This document shows, in pieces, positions 41,020 through 53,082 of a stretch of DNA of 64,000 nt. The position numbers were made by a program, and so were the translations under genes. The notes under the pieces were generated by a model, which had not been told where the DNA came from, searched no databases, and saw only the letters and a list, made by a program, of their open reading frames with translations. Each line of letters starts with the position of its first letter. Within the stretch, counting starts at the first letter, position 1. This stretch comes from Sinonovacula constricta (lineage: Eukaryota > Mollusca > Bivalvia > Cardiida > Solecurtidae). The DNA lies in NCBI GenBank assembly GCA_007844125.1, contig CM017560.1:4150218-4214217 (forward strand). The letters are read 5' to 3'.

Positions 41020-44000
41020 ATGGTTTAGTAGATATTGCGCGAACTGGAAAAAGATACGGACGGACAGTCTAGCGGACAGTCAGACGGACAGCTGGACAGA
41101 AGAGAGCCCTTCCTATAATTCCCACACCACTTCTGTTCATAGGCATTGAGCTCGACGAATACAGACGAAGGATTATTAAAATCAATTATATTTTGTCTAT
41201 TTGTAAAACAGAAAACGTTAAGCACGAATTTGCCTCATTACAGGTGACTCCTTGGCCACCTTTTAACATTCAAATGATATCAAGGGAGCTCACCCTTTCA
41301 AAGATAAACATAACAGTTGCAGAGTTGTCTTTCTTCAAACAAGTCTAGCCTAGCTATAAAATCCAAAAAAGTCGATAATTTATTGATAGTTGGTGATTAA
41401 TAAAAATGCTAAGTATGTATTTCTACTCTTTTCGTTAAGAATTTAACATGCAATCTATTATTAAAGACCGTGTTCTTTCCTGCGCCTGGTATATAATCTA
41501 CTAGTTTGTCGGACGGTGTTTGAAGTTGTCAGTAGACACATGGCCCTAAGAGTAAGACTAAAATCTCCATTTGTAACGATTTTTATATTATTTAAATTTT
41601 GATGATATCTATGCCGGTTGATTTTCGCTAAAATGCCTATACTAAAAGTAAGGCAGACATGTTTTTTATTTTTATTTTGTTACTTCTATTTGTGCTTTTA
41701 TATATAAAAATGAAATTATTCTTACATTATGTTTGCACAAAGAATACATTTTAAAATTAACTGCAATAAAAACGTTTATATTTACATGACTTAAGAGTAT
41801 TTATGGGTGTGAATTGTGGCTATAGCAGTTTATAACTGCTTTGAGGAAAAATAAATTTTGCTGTTCTATGGATCAAATCAATGGTTCAATGAAAAAGTCA
41901 TCAGTATAGGTTAACCCTCGATAATTTGACTGCTCTACAAATACTTACCTGCCAAAATAAACACTGAATGGGTAAACTACATGTAGGTCAGGTTACGCCA
42001 TACAAAATCTGGTTTTATTGTCAACCCATAGCTAACTACAATTGACAGCAGGCGCGTATCTGGGCCGTTTTTGAAATTACGCACAATTACAAGGGAAATA
42101 ACCTTTGTAATAATACTTTTGAATATATTCGATTTTTTTCTAAAGAATAACAGGTAAAATGCGCACATGCGAAGAACTTTACGCAAAATACGAACGTCTA
42201 AAATACTGACGTGTATAAGTTTAATCATTTTAAACCTTTTCAACTTGATTGGTGTGGATTTTTTAACATAGAAACTACGGAAATAAAATATATCAGTCCT
42301 AACCCGGATTAAGCTTCGACTTTCTTAGTCTGTTTGGTACTTTTAGATTTTTCGAGCGGAGGTTACGCACGTGCGTTAAGTGCGTAATGGGTGAAACGCG
42401 CCTGATTGACAGTGTGGTCTAGTCGTCAGGCTATTGCAGGGACGGATCCAGATTTTTCTTTCGAGGTCTGCTAATTAAGCGAGCACCAGAGGTGATGGCC
42501 GTGCTAGGGGTGGGGTCTATTGGTATGCTTCCTCAGAAAAAGTTTGAAATATCCCGCATTTCAATATATAATCAAAACCTTCAAACAATGCAATACTAAC
42601 ACTTGACATAACAAGTCCTAAAATATACGTTTTTTCGGGGTTCGAACATGGACTTATCCTTTTTAAAGTTCCGGAAGTCCTCAATCGTGTATTCAAAACA
42701 CAAGTGTACTGACTTAAACTGGGTCTTTTTTATTAACTTTATTAGTTTACATCATTAGGATAACGCCTGCCATATCCGCATTGTATAAATGCACTGCAAC
42801 AGGGACGCGCGAAATATCGGCGTTCTCTTTAAACAATGTAGTCACAGTTCCTGTCGATGCTCGCATGTATACTCGGGTGTTTCCGATGTATTTACTTGAA
42901 GATTGCGAAGTTCGCCGTAAACTTACAGAGTAGAATGTTTAAGAAAATGTGTAGCGTAATAGGAAGAGAAGGGAAAAAAATCAAGTCACACGAGAAGCTC
43001 AAAATAAAAAAAGACGAACTAGCACTAAATAAAGGTACACGCATGCGAGTTATATTTACAGTGATTAGAGACCTGCACTTCGTACGATCAAGGTCCGAGT
43101 AAAATCGTTAGTAGGAAGAATTTCTTTACAAGATCGAACTTCTTCAATGCAGAGTCGACCTAACTCTTAAAGATATCAGCTGTGGTAGTCATCAGAATTG
43201 TCGTATGCGGTAAAGGCCTTATGTTGACCCACTATATATCAAGATTGCACTCAAAGAGGTTATATGTATCGAAAACGTCTGAATAGGAAGATTATAAAAC
43301 GACTTCCAAACTGACCATTATATGTTTATGTACAAGAAAACACAACACACAAGCTAACAATCATAAAAAGGAGAGCAAAGTAAATGAATAAATAAATAAA
43401 AAATTAAATGACAATACTTTTCCCTTTATTTTACTTAAGAAACAGACATAACGCTCATTTTTCATAACCCGCATGACACACGTCACTTGACCTTCGTCAA
43501 ACTCGGAATCTGCGTGAATGCATGTCGTCATGTGGGTGAATGAACACGCATGTGCATTTAATACATAATGCTATCGAACAGATAAAACGAGTATTTATCA
43601 CAACAAACACAGTTTCATTCGGTTTTACCCTTGTCCCCCTTCGAGAAAACTAACCACGAACCCCTAGGTTCTTAAAGGCTTTTCACGTACACGACCTGCC
43701 TATATAAATGATAAGCGGCAGCAACATGATATTAAACAATGAAAGGTTCCCAACATAAAAAGTAGAAATAATAAAGAAGGCCTAGATGCTTCAACATTCC
43801 AACATAAGTATGATGTATGGTACGTTCCGTGGGCAAAAAAATAAATGTCTAAATTCTTGACATTCTTAATTATAAATTATAGTGATACTGACTCTTATTA
43901 CAAAGCTCAGGTTGTCTTTATTTAAGTAATACAATACAGAGGTTAAACAGACTGATCCTTCGAGGTGTGTTGATTTAGTGGATTTAAAAAACGACCAGTA

Positions 44001-44977
44001 TTTATTCTGCTAATCAAAATATGATTTGACACCGAAACGAAACTGATACTTGACATAAAGTTAAATTAGCAATAACGGAGCTCAGATGTATTGACCGAAG
44101 CTTCGGGGCGTGATATTGAACACTGGCACGGAGAACGTCATCTAAATGACGGGGATCAATTCTTTTAGGAAATGTTGATATAAATGGACAAACAACCTTT
44201 TATTCATATGTTATTCACTGCACAATCCTGACATAGTGTTTCATCCAATTGTTTTGTTTCAGTATATAAGTTCACCATAAATTGGCTGCATACGAACATA
44301 CGTTGGAAGTATAGTGCATTGACTTCATGACCGCTTAACATTTGACTTGATAATGTTCGATGACAAAATTTTAGTTTCACAAATTTATCTGTTGAAGGTA
44401 TACGTCTCGCATTTCTTAGATGGTATCTGGTCAAAAAAGGAAATGCACGTGTGTGACTATGTGTAAAGATTATAAACTGTTTTTATTACTAAAACCCAGG
44501 GCATTGCAAATAATGACATTGGATTAAAACGCTGTTAAGTGAAGTTGTAGCCTCAAAGTGAATTGCGTGAACCTACGGCAATGTCGATATCGCATACTAT
44601 GAGAACTGTATCAATTAGGTTGCTTAAAGACACCGGGAATTGTGAAAATTGTCGAAAAGACTGATTATTATCCTTTTTAAAATAAGCACTTTGAATGTTG
44701 GATTTTGATTTTAGCGCTTTTTACAATTACTGTTTGTTGTATTAGCATTACTTATTTGATCCTAATGTGGTCTTGCTGCATGACAGTCTACAAGGACATC
44801 CTATTGATGGGATGATCTATTTACTTATGGCCAATGCGTGTCCAGAGTATAACAAGTAGAATCGATTGATTAGTTAAAGGCTCGGCACATACACACATGA
44901 ATGAAATAACATACATATAACTCATTTGTTAAATGGTAATTACACCCATCGGAATTTCATTGTGACAATTTATCAGG
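41020..44977. other. Intergenic; no gene seen, upstream of receptor 1
   Basis: Mostly unique AT-rich DNA. A short fragment GCAGGGACGGATCCAGATTT (42437-42456) resembles the end of the GGATCC dispersed repeat. The promoter of receptor 1 should lie at the right end but no site is clear. Confidence 0.45.
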
Positions 44978-46369
44978 ATGAAATTGTTTGTGGTTGTCTG
45001 TTGTTTATGTGTTCCATCTGTAGAGATGGTTGACTATTCAACTATTGCAGGGAATTTTGCAACCCTTCTGCAACTGTACAGCACCAATTCATTCGGACCG
45101 GACTTTATTCCTATCGCCAACTACTCAAATGGGATGCAAGTCAATGCTTCTATGAAACTCTACGCCATTAGTGACTACGACGAGGTTGCTGGTGCCATCG
45201 AGCTAGCAGCCAGTCTAGAACTCTACTGGTTCGATGAAATTGTGCAAGCTATTAACGGATCGGCTTATAATTTTGTGTATGCTATAAGCAGTGATGAAAG
45301 TGTCAATTCATTCCTTGTTCCATACACGGACATATGGACTCCCAACCTAATACTGTACTCCGCCGTGGGGACATCAGTTGCCATTGGTAGCCAATGGTAC
45401 AGGTGTAGATACAACGTGAGAACCGGCCTGGTTTACTGGAACCCGAGGATGCTGATTAAGAGCGCCTGCTCCCCGGATGTCACCTATTACCCTTATGACA
45501 GACAGGAATGTACCATTTCTTTTGTCGGCTGGGGCCACACAACTAGCGAGCTGCAGATAAGGGCTTTAAAAAATGAATGGGATTTATCATCTTTTGAAGA
45601 AAGCGGTGAATGGACCATAGTAGGCACTGAGTCGACAACTGGCGAAAAGGACGAGCAGTCATTCCTCCAGCTGAAGATTTCGATTGAAAGGAAACCATTA
45701 TATTTTTCTTTTAACATTATTTTTCCGGTAATCATTTTATGTCTGCTGAATGGGATGGTGTTTTGGCTTCCTGTGGATTCTGGAGAACGTGTCGGCTTTT
45801 CCATCACGTGCTTTTTGTCGTTCGTCGTGCTCCTTAACACCATCATGGACTTCTTGCCTAGGACATCAGCTCCAATGTCCTATTTATGTTACTATCTCGT
45901 CATAATGATGATGGTTAGCGGGTTGGTGACAGCGATCGTTATGTTGGAAATTCGACTCTACCACAGAGACCAGCAAAAGCAACCGGTGCCTGGCTGGCTG
46001 TCTGCACTGACGCGATGCTTAGAACTTTCTTGTTGTCGTTGCAAGAAGTGCCAAAGGGATATCGAACAACAGGATCGGCCAGGAAGTCAAACTCAGATCT
46101 GTCGAGGTCAGAGTTTGAAACATGGACAAACCAATATGGTTCAGCCTGTTACCGGACCGTTGAATACGTACGACGGTCGGACAAATTCTCCTGAACGCGA
46201 ACCTAAAAACGAAGGAGGCAGCAAAGTCGACTCTAGCGATGATAACAATGAGGACACTACATGGAAAGATGTCGTGAGAGTACTTGATAAGTTGTTGTTT
46301 CTATGTTTTCTCGGTGCAGAGGCTTTCTTTAGCATAAGTTTTCTGGTCCCTCTTGTTAACAGGACATGA
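44978..46369 (+). CDS. Cys-loop ligand-gated ion channel subunit, nicotinic-receptor-like, intronless (receptor 1)
   Basis: The 463-residue protein is a subunit of a plasma-membrane pentameric channel. It has a signal peptide (about 1-17) and an extracellular ligand-binding domain with loop D Trp84, loop A WTPNLILY (120-127), Cys-loop C164-C178 (exactly 13 residues between) and loop B Trp185. M1 is about 241-264, M2 271-292, M3 301-324, a Cys/Lys-rich and acidic cytoplasmic loop 325-437, and M4 438-460. M2 has Glu at -1' (270), Thr 6', Leu 9' and Val 13', the pattern of cation-selective channels, with Gly at 2'. Loop C has no vicinal Cys pair and lacks the Tyr residues of ACh-binding alpha subunits, so acetylcholine may not be the ligand. 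Sequons are at 48, 56 and 93. The start has A at -3. AATAAA lies at 46591. It is a close paralogue of 59651-60991. Confidence 0.96.
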   Translation: MKLFVVVCCLCVPSVEMVDYSTIAGNFATLLQLYSTNSFGPDFIPIANYSNGMQVNASMKLYAISDYDEVAGAIELAASLELYWFDEIVQAINGSAYNFVYAISSDESVNSFLVPYTDIWTPNLILYSAVGTSVAIGSQWYRCRYNVRTGLVYWNPRMLIKSACSPDVTYYPYDRQECTISFVGWGHTTSELQIRALKNEWDLSSFEESGEWTIVGTESTTGEKDEQSFLQLKISIERKPLYFSFNIIFPVIILCLLNGMVFWLPVDSGERVGFSITCFLSFVVLLNTIMDFLPRTSAPMSYLCYYLVIMMMVSGLVTAIVMLEIRLYHRDQQKQPVPGWLSALTRCLELSCCRCKKCQRDIEQQDRPGSQTQICRGQSLKHGQTNMVQPVTGPLNTYDGRTNSPEREPKNEGGSKVDSSDDNNEDTTWKDVVRVLDKLLFLCFLGAEAFFSISFLVPLVNRT

Positions 46370-46590
46370 ATTGCTTAACCATTTGGAACCCATTCACGTG
46401 TATAAACTTTTATTATTTGTTTCATGAATTTTCCCCTGCTGTTAAAATATATCGAATTTGGTGAACATATGCGACCATCGGTTGGGGAAACTTATTTAAA
46501 CACGCCAAATGCATATATTGTTTGTTTCAAGCGTACAAAACACGCGTAAACAAACAGTTTTATATATCGAACAGTTATCCATGACTTTTT

Positions 46591-46596
46591 AATAAA
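46591..46596 (+). promoter_or_regulatory. Candidate polyadenylation signal of receptor 1
   Basis: AATAAA lies 222 bp after the stop codon and before the next mobile element begins at 46645. Confidence 0.45.
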
Positions 46597-46644
46597 TACT
46601 GACGATTATTTCCACAAGGTCCGCTGAACTACCGTGTAATTTTT

Positions 46645-48452
46645 GTGTCGCCTGAAAAGGCGACATATAGGGATTACTTTGTCGGTGGCGGCGTCGGCGT
46701 CTGTGTCTGCGTCTGCGTCTGCGTCGGCGTCCGGATTTCCTTGTCACCGTAGGTCCAAATGACTCCAAACTTGGTATGCATGTTTCTGGCAATGACCCAA
46801 TGTGTAGTGCACAAGAACCGTAACTCTACCTTGTTCCGTTTTTGAATTATTCCTCTTTAAATGATTTTTATAGAGCATTTCTTGTCCGGATTGTAACTTT
46901 GTCACCGTAAGTCCAAATGACTCCAAACTTGGTATGCATGTTTCTGGCAATGACTGAAAGTGCAATGCACAAGAACAGTTACTCTACCTTCTTCTGTTTT
47001 TTAGTTATTCCCCTTTGATTGATTTTATAGAGCATTTCTTGTCCGGAGTGTAACTTTGTCACCGTAGGTCCAAATGACTCCAAACTTGGTATGCATGTTT
47101 CTGGCAATGACTCGAAGTGCAGTGCACAAGAACCGTAACTCTAACTAGTTCCGTTTTTTAATTATTCCCCTTTGATTGATTTTTATAGAGCATTTCTTGT
47201 CCGGAGTGTAACTTTGTCACCGTAGGTCTAATTGACTTCAAACTTGGTATGCATGTTTCTGGCAATGACTCAAAGTGCAATGAACAAGAATGGTAACTCT
47301 ACCTTCTTCTGTTTTTAGTTATTCCCCTTTGATTAATTTTATAGATCATTTCTTGTCCGGAGTGTAACTTTGTCACCGTAGGTCCAAATGACTCCAAACT
47401 TGGTATGCATGTTTCTGGCAATGACTCGAAGTGCAGCACACAAGAACAGTAACTTTACCTTGTTCCGTTTTTGAATTATTCCCCTTTTATTGTTTTCAAT
47501 GAGCATTTCTTGTCCGGAGTGTAACTTTGACACCGTATGTCCAAATGACTTCAAACTTGGTATGCATGTTTCTGGCAATGACTCGAAGTGCAGCACACAA
47601 GAACTGTAACTCTACCTTGTTCCGTTTTTGAATTATTCCCCTTTGATTGATTTTTATAGAGCATTTCTTGTCCGGAGTTTAACTTTGTCACCGTAGGTCC
47701 AAATGACTCCAAACTTAGTATGCATGTTTCTGGCAATGACTCAAAGTGCAATGCACAAGAATGGTAACTATACCTTCTTCTGTTTTAGTTATTCCCCTTT
47801 GATTGATTTTATAGAGCATTTCTTGTCCGGAGCCTAACATTGTCACCGTAGGTCCAAATGACTCGAAACTTAGTATGCATGTTTCTGGCAATGACTCGAA
47901 GTGCAGCACACAAGAATCGTAACTCTACCTTGTTTCGTTTTTGAATTATTCCCCTTTGATTGATTTTTATAGATCATTTCTTGTCCGGAGTGTAACTTTG
48001 TCATTGTAGGTCCAAATGACTTCAAACTTGGTATGCATGTTTCTGGCAATGACTCGAAATGCAGGGCACAAGAACAGTAACTCTACATTGTTCCGTTTTT
48101 GAATTATTCCCCTTTGATTGATTTTTAGAGCATTTCTTGTCCAGAGCATAACTTTGTCACCGTAGGTCCAAATGACTCCAAACTTGGTATGCAAGTTTCT
48201 GGCAATGACTCAAAGTACAGTGCACAAGAAGCGTAACTCTACCTTCTTCCGTTTTTCAGTTATTCCCATTAGGTTGATTTTTAGTGCATTTCTTGCAAAG
48301 GGCATAACTTGTTGTGCATGTTTTTTTTGCAATGAGACAATTAAAAGGTTATTTTATATGTGAATTTTGTGCAAATACATTGCTAATATCTGTACAACAA
48401 AAAACTAATTAACATTTTAATGTCGAATAACAAAATTTTCGTCAGGCGACAC
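46645..48452 (+). mobile_element. Non-autonomous element with 11-bp inverted ends and tandem core
   Basis: The ends are GTGTCGCCTGA (46645-46655) and its perfect complement TCAGGCGACAC (48442-48452). Just inside the left end, TCGCCTGAAAAGGCGA can form a hairpin, followed by a GTC/GGC-rich simple repeat (46681-46735). The core is about ten tandem units of ~157 bp. This layout (arm, simple repeat, ~160-bp tandem core, arm) resembles the pearl-type elements described from bivalves; the assignment is by architecture only. Confidence 0.75.
46741..48300 (+). repeat. ~157-bp tandem repeat, about ten units
   Basis: Each unit has CATTTCTTGTCCGGAGTGTA, ACTTTGTCACCGTAGGTCC, AAATGACTCCAAACTTGG, TATGCATGTTTCTGGCAATG and GAATTATTCCCCTTTGATTG. 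Copies of the GTAGGTCC box are at about 46748, 46909, 47062, 47222, 47380, 47537, 47694, 47850, 48007 and 48163. Short minus-strand frames across the units are repeat by-products. Confidence 0.95.
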
Positions 48453-49250
48453 ATCCGACTCGCGGAGTTCTAGTTTTAATATTTTTTTCACTTTTGTTTA
48501 TTTAAATTCACAAGCATAATACATATCGCTAAGCCATAAAGTGTTTGCTTTCTTGTTTTATTTTTGAGGTTCATCACATCGACACAATTATGATCATTTT
48601 TACGACGGAAATGTACATCGGTTGATGTTGATCATAGAAAGATGCCCGAGAATAACTGCCCAGATAATTCTGAAGTTATAAATCAGGATTAATGTGAAAT
48701 AGTCATCAACGGGACTGGTTTTAAAACAATATATGGCAATATATGTGATATGGGGACTATCTATGGTAACAATCGACCAAATTATTGTTAATTTCATAAA
48801 ATTTTGTTCTGTATGTTCGATATATAACTCGTGTATACCTTTCCAAAACATGTATTGATATGTATAATTATTATTAGCATTTCATATAATTATTTTTTTG
48901 CAGTTGTGCTTTATACTAACCTTGATAATTTACCAACATATTTGTTCTATGTTATGGAGTAATTACATTTAATAAAGCGACATTCCGCAGATATACAAAT
49001 TTTATATAGTTTCTTGTATAATATGTAAATCTCAAACTTTGGCATGCATAAGCTGTTTTAGTCAAATAGCAACCACTGTTTTAAAGACGATGAAGAAATC
49101 TAACATACCACACATGAATAACTACGATATCAGTAATTGTCTTTCTTGAACCTTCAGGACATTAGTATAGCATAAAGAAAGAAAACAAAAACTGATGCGC
49201 TAACTCTATCTCATTTCAATCCTTTAAACTCTCCGTCTGCCGATATATCT
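48453..49250. other. Intergenic; no gene seen
   Basis: AT-rich unique sequence between the tandem-core element and the CT microsatellite. Confidence 0.5.
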
Positions 49251-49253
49251 TTT

Positions 49254-49358
<105 letters not shown>

Positions 49359-49437
49359 TCCCTCACCCCTCTCTTTCTGTCTGCCTTTGTCAGTCTCTTT
49401 CTGTCTGTCTTTTTTTTCTCTCTCTCCCTATTTGTCT

Positions 49438-49440
49438 GTT

Positions 49441-49471
<31 letters not shown>

Positions 49472-49530
49472 GCCTGCCTGCCTGTCTGTCTCTCTGCCTG
49501 TCTGTCTGTCTGTCTGTCTGTCTGTCTGAC

Positions 49531-49567
<37 letters not shown>

Positions 49568-49570
49568 GAC

Positions 49571-49611
<41 letters not shown>

Positions 49612-49635
49612 GACTGTCTGTCTGTCTGTCTGTAA
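49438..49635 (+). repeat. (CTGT)n microsatellite
   Basis: About 48 CTGT tetramers with occasional CTGC, CTCT and CTGA variants. Confidence 0.98.
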
Positions 49636-50362
49636 TTCCATTTTATTTAAGGTTCAGGCACTGTACTACAATTATCCCTATTGACTAACCACAATTAGTC
49701 TAGAACAAATCTCAACTTTGCTTTTGAAGGTTTGGGGTTCTAATTTCAGTATATTCAAATCTTTTTAGCTCCTGGGGAATGACACACAGTATGGTGATAA
49801 ACAACAATGGCGATGAAGCGCCTTTTATCTTTACGAACTGTATTTGCCGACATCCAAGGTTGCATCACTTAGCAGATCAATATCCAACTGCGAATTTATG
49901 CTCTGACGACTGGTCCTTTCTTTTCAAGCCGAGATTTTAAGATATTCGAGGAAGGGTCGCGTCGTGTTTGAAACGTGGAAACCATTCGTACTAACCGTTA
50001 CCATCCGAGTGTAGGTTATGACTTTAATATGTCATATGAAATCCGTTATCTCTTGATCCATGAACCAAAGTTCGTCATATCAATTCAGTTACCTGGGTGA
50101 GATAGACTTTATTACATGATAGGACTTCATTAGAAGTCGCACTATCTGTCCCTCCACCCGTCCGTGTGTCCATCCGTCTTTCTGTATGTCTAATAATCTA
50201 TTGGCCACGTATAAGTCCAAAACTTCTGTATCATTTACAAAAATTCAATCAAATTCAACATCCTTCAGATTTTGACAAATTAAAACATGCGAGCAAACAC
50301 TTACAAGTACAACCAGTTGGGTCAAGGTTTATGATAGGCCATATTTAGGATAATCTCTTTAA

Positions 50363-50838
50363 GGTTGTATCTGACAGTTTGCCTATATTAAATACATACG
50401 TATATAACAATATCGAACTACTGCTTTGAGGATTTGGGGTATAATTTTTGTATAAACCTCTACATTTGTCTTAATAAATACGGTTTTGAACACAAACTAA
50501 ATTGTTAGATAAAACTAATTCCAGCTGTACAAAAGGCTCAGTAGAGGTCTCTGCTAAAAATAGATATCGACGTCAGAGCGGATTACCCGGATGACTATAT
50601 AACGTGATCTCAAAGTAAGTGGTCACGTGGTTTTCTAAGTTTAAAAATAGCTATCTCTGCAGCTTGGCTCGGATAGGAAATACCTGTTTGCACTGGCGAG
50701 TGGCGATTAATGCTTGACTGTTCACACAAATTAAGGACATCAATAAACAGTATTTTGCAGGACCTTTTTCAGGTAACACCGACTTATATGGTTATTTGAG
50801 AAAGTATATTTTAGTTCAAACTTTAGAATACCTACCTA
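50363..50838 (-). mobile_element. TTAA-type MITE copy 8, longest
   Basis: The left end GGTTGTATCTGACAGTTTGC follows TTAA (50359-50362). The interior matches copy 5 (GGGTATAATTTTTGTATAAA, GTCACGTGGTTTTC, CAGTATTTTGCAGGACC) but keeps an additional segment with AAAAATAGATATCGACGTC and GAGCGGATTACCCGG, seen in plus-strand copies 2 and 3. It is probably closest to full length (about 475 bp). Confidence 0.75.
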
Positions 50839-51650
50839 CTACCCGTTACTTACGCTAAATATTAGTGTCTTAATCTGGCCAAACGGGCATTCAAAATAAC
50901 TTCTTACTCAAGCGCACTTGAAGGCGATTCGCATTATATTTTCAAGACAACACTCAAGATAAACTAAGGTATATTTAAGGTAATTGCTTATTAAATGCTC
51001 ATATATCAATTCTATTGAAATATCTCGTTTTTTTCTGTATAACACATATTAAGAAAATGTTTACAGTTAATAACAAATTAGATCGATGTGCGTTCAATAT
51101 ATATGTAAAAAAGACCATCGCTAAAAAATTGCATTTGGCGAGATTAACTAAAAATTAATATGTTTGGTTAAATCTTTACTTATTTATCTCCATTATGTTA
51201 ATCTTAATGATGTATATACTCCAGCATCATAAGCAGGTACCATTTAAATAGAGCATTAAAATGGTCAAGGTAGCGTAACATATTATATTTTTGTGCAGTA
51301 TTAGAAGCGAAAATCATCATAAAACGTATTTACTTTATTTTGAATAAAGCTATTTATATTTGTAAATGATACTCACTATTAATGTGATCATGACTTACCA
51401 TTAAATCTAAAAAAGAGATACGAATTTGGTGATATAGAAGGTACGTTCAGACGGGAGTGGTACGGACAGACGGGAGTGGTACGGACAGACGGGAGTGGTA
51501 AGGACAATTAATAACAAATGTTGTCAGTTAATAGCAGAAACTACAAAAATAAGAACATTTAGACTTTTTTAAACTTAAAAACCCGTTTCCAACTTCAAAA
51601 CTTGTGCTTTCTTTTTCATTCAATACCCTGATAAAAAAGTTGATCTGAGC
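50839..51650. other. Intergenic; no gene seen
   Basis: AT-rich, with a three-unit 19-bp repeat (GACGGGAGTGGTACGGACA) at 51450-51506. Confidence 0.55.
51450..51506 (+). repeat. 19-bp tandem repeat, 3 units
   Basis: GACGGGAGTGGTACGGACA three times; the last has AAGG for ACGG. Confidence 0.9.
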
Positions 51651-52410
51651 GTATGTTGTGTGTGGAACGTTGCAAAATTCGAAAAAATAAAATAAATATT
51701 TGAGATAAATTGCATATTTATATTCTAAAATTTTTCATTTATGTTGTAAAAATAATATTTCTATGGTAAAATTCAGCATTTATACTGTAAAAACATATTT
51801 TTGTTCTATATTTATATTTATATGGTAATTATTCATTATGTGTTATAAACAAGCATACTTTAATATTCGATAAAGTGAATAATTTTTTATGTTCAATAAT
51901 TGCATCATGGGATACTTATAACATTTGTAACGAACGATTTCAATGGACCACGATATTTGGCGGATAATTACAAACATGGCTGCCCCCAACCAGGTATGTA
52001 TCGATAGGTCTTTTCTATATAATTGATATTACTTTTAATCTTTATATTATACAGTAAGCAGTTTGTTTAAGATAATATTATTAACTGCTATTATTAACGA
52101 AGTGGCAATTTCCAAATCGATGGTGGCAGCCATGTTCGGAATGTTGTCCACTGAAGTCTTTGTCACAATCATTACCCTTAATGCAATTATCGAACGCATT
52201 TTTTTCTTGCTTTTTATAGAATATAAAAATAATTTTACCACATACATATTTTTTTGAATGTAAATAAAAAATGTTGAACATTAATATTTTTATGCAATAC
52301 AAAATGTGAAATTTTACCACATAAATATAAAATTATACAACATAAATGTGTATTTATAACACACAAAAATATATATATATTTTTAATTTTGCAACGTTTC
52401 ACACGTCATA
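51650..52410. mobile_element. Foldback (long inverted-repeat) element
   Basis: The left arm has GGAACGTTGCAAAATTCG (about 51664-51681) and the right arm AATTTTGCAACGTTTCACAC (about 52385-52404), which are inverted relative to one another. The similarity continues inward for about 200 bp (left CATTTATGTTGTAAAAA and TATGGTAAAATTCA; right, complemented, CATTTATGTTGTATAATT and GTGGTAAAATTTCAC). The centre (51960-52200) is unrelated unique sequence with overlapping short open frames on both strands, of no recognised function. Confidence 0.65.
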
Positions 52411-53067
52411 AGCGTAAGGAATTCAAATGCCATTTTCTCGAATGTACAAAGTGGTATATCAAGATTCATCAGTAATATGAAGTATGCCACATACAGTCTT
52501 GTTTAAGATCGACATATAAAGTATTGACAGATAAAATACCAATGTTTCTTTGGTTTTTGTGCTATCCTGAAAATTATTTAATTATTAACAAAATTGAAAA
52601 TATTTTCCTCTTTAAATGTAGTTTGTTCATTTTTAAATTCAACCTATATTGTTATCACTAGAAAAAATACGTTATTAACTTTTAAAAGTGTAAATTTGAA
52701 AGTATAACCTTAAGGTAAATTAAAAAACAAATACTTATTTATTCTTATTTATATTTTTTTCCAATCATAATAGTTAACTTTAATTTATGGTAAATACATA
52801 TTTAAAAATAGTTTTGCCCCATTAAATGTTGATTTTTCTTCTCTTTGTTAGCAGGATTCTCTTGAGTCGTTGTGAAATTTATTATGTGTTAATTCCGAAT
52901 AATTCAATAGGTACAAACACATGTGCTCGACATTGGCAGGTTAGCAAACGATTGAGCCAATTTGTGATATAAAGCTTTTTTCTTGACCGACTGCATCTAA
53001 TTAGTCGACAAGATTGTCAAAGGTGTCAATATTTCGGCACAACCATTTATTTAATCTTACATTACAC
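52411..53067. other. Intergenic; no gene seen
   Basis: AT-rich unique sequence up to the LINE target-site duplication. Confidence 0.5.
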
Positions 53068-53082
53068 TTACATTTAATTGTA
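53068..53082 (+). repeat. Left target-site duplication of the LINE
   Basis: TTACATTTAATTGTA, identical to 55935-55949. Confidence 0.85.

Noticed and set aside
47339..48194. Minus-strand frames sharing SLPETCIPSLESFG
   Set aside because: Repeats of the ~157-bp unit in the tandem-core element.
52047..52320. Overlapping short frames on both strands, one hydrophobic
   Set aside because: They lie in the centre of a foldback element, with no motif or start context to support a gene.
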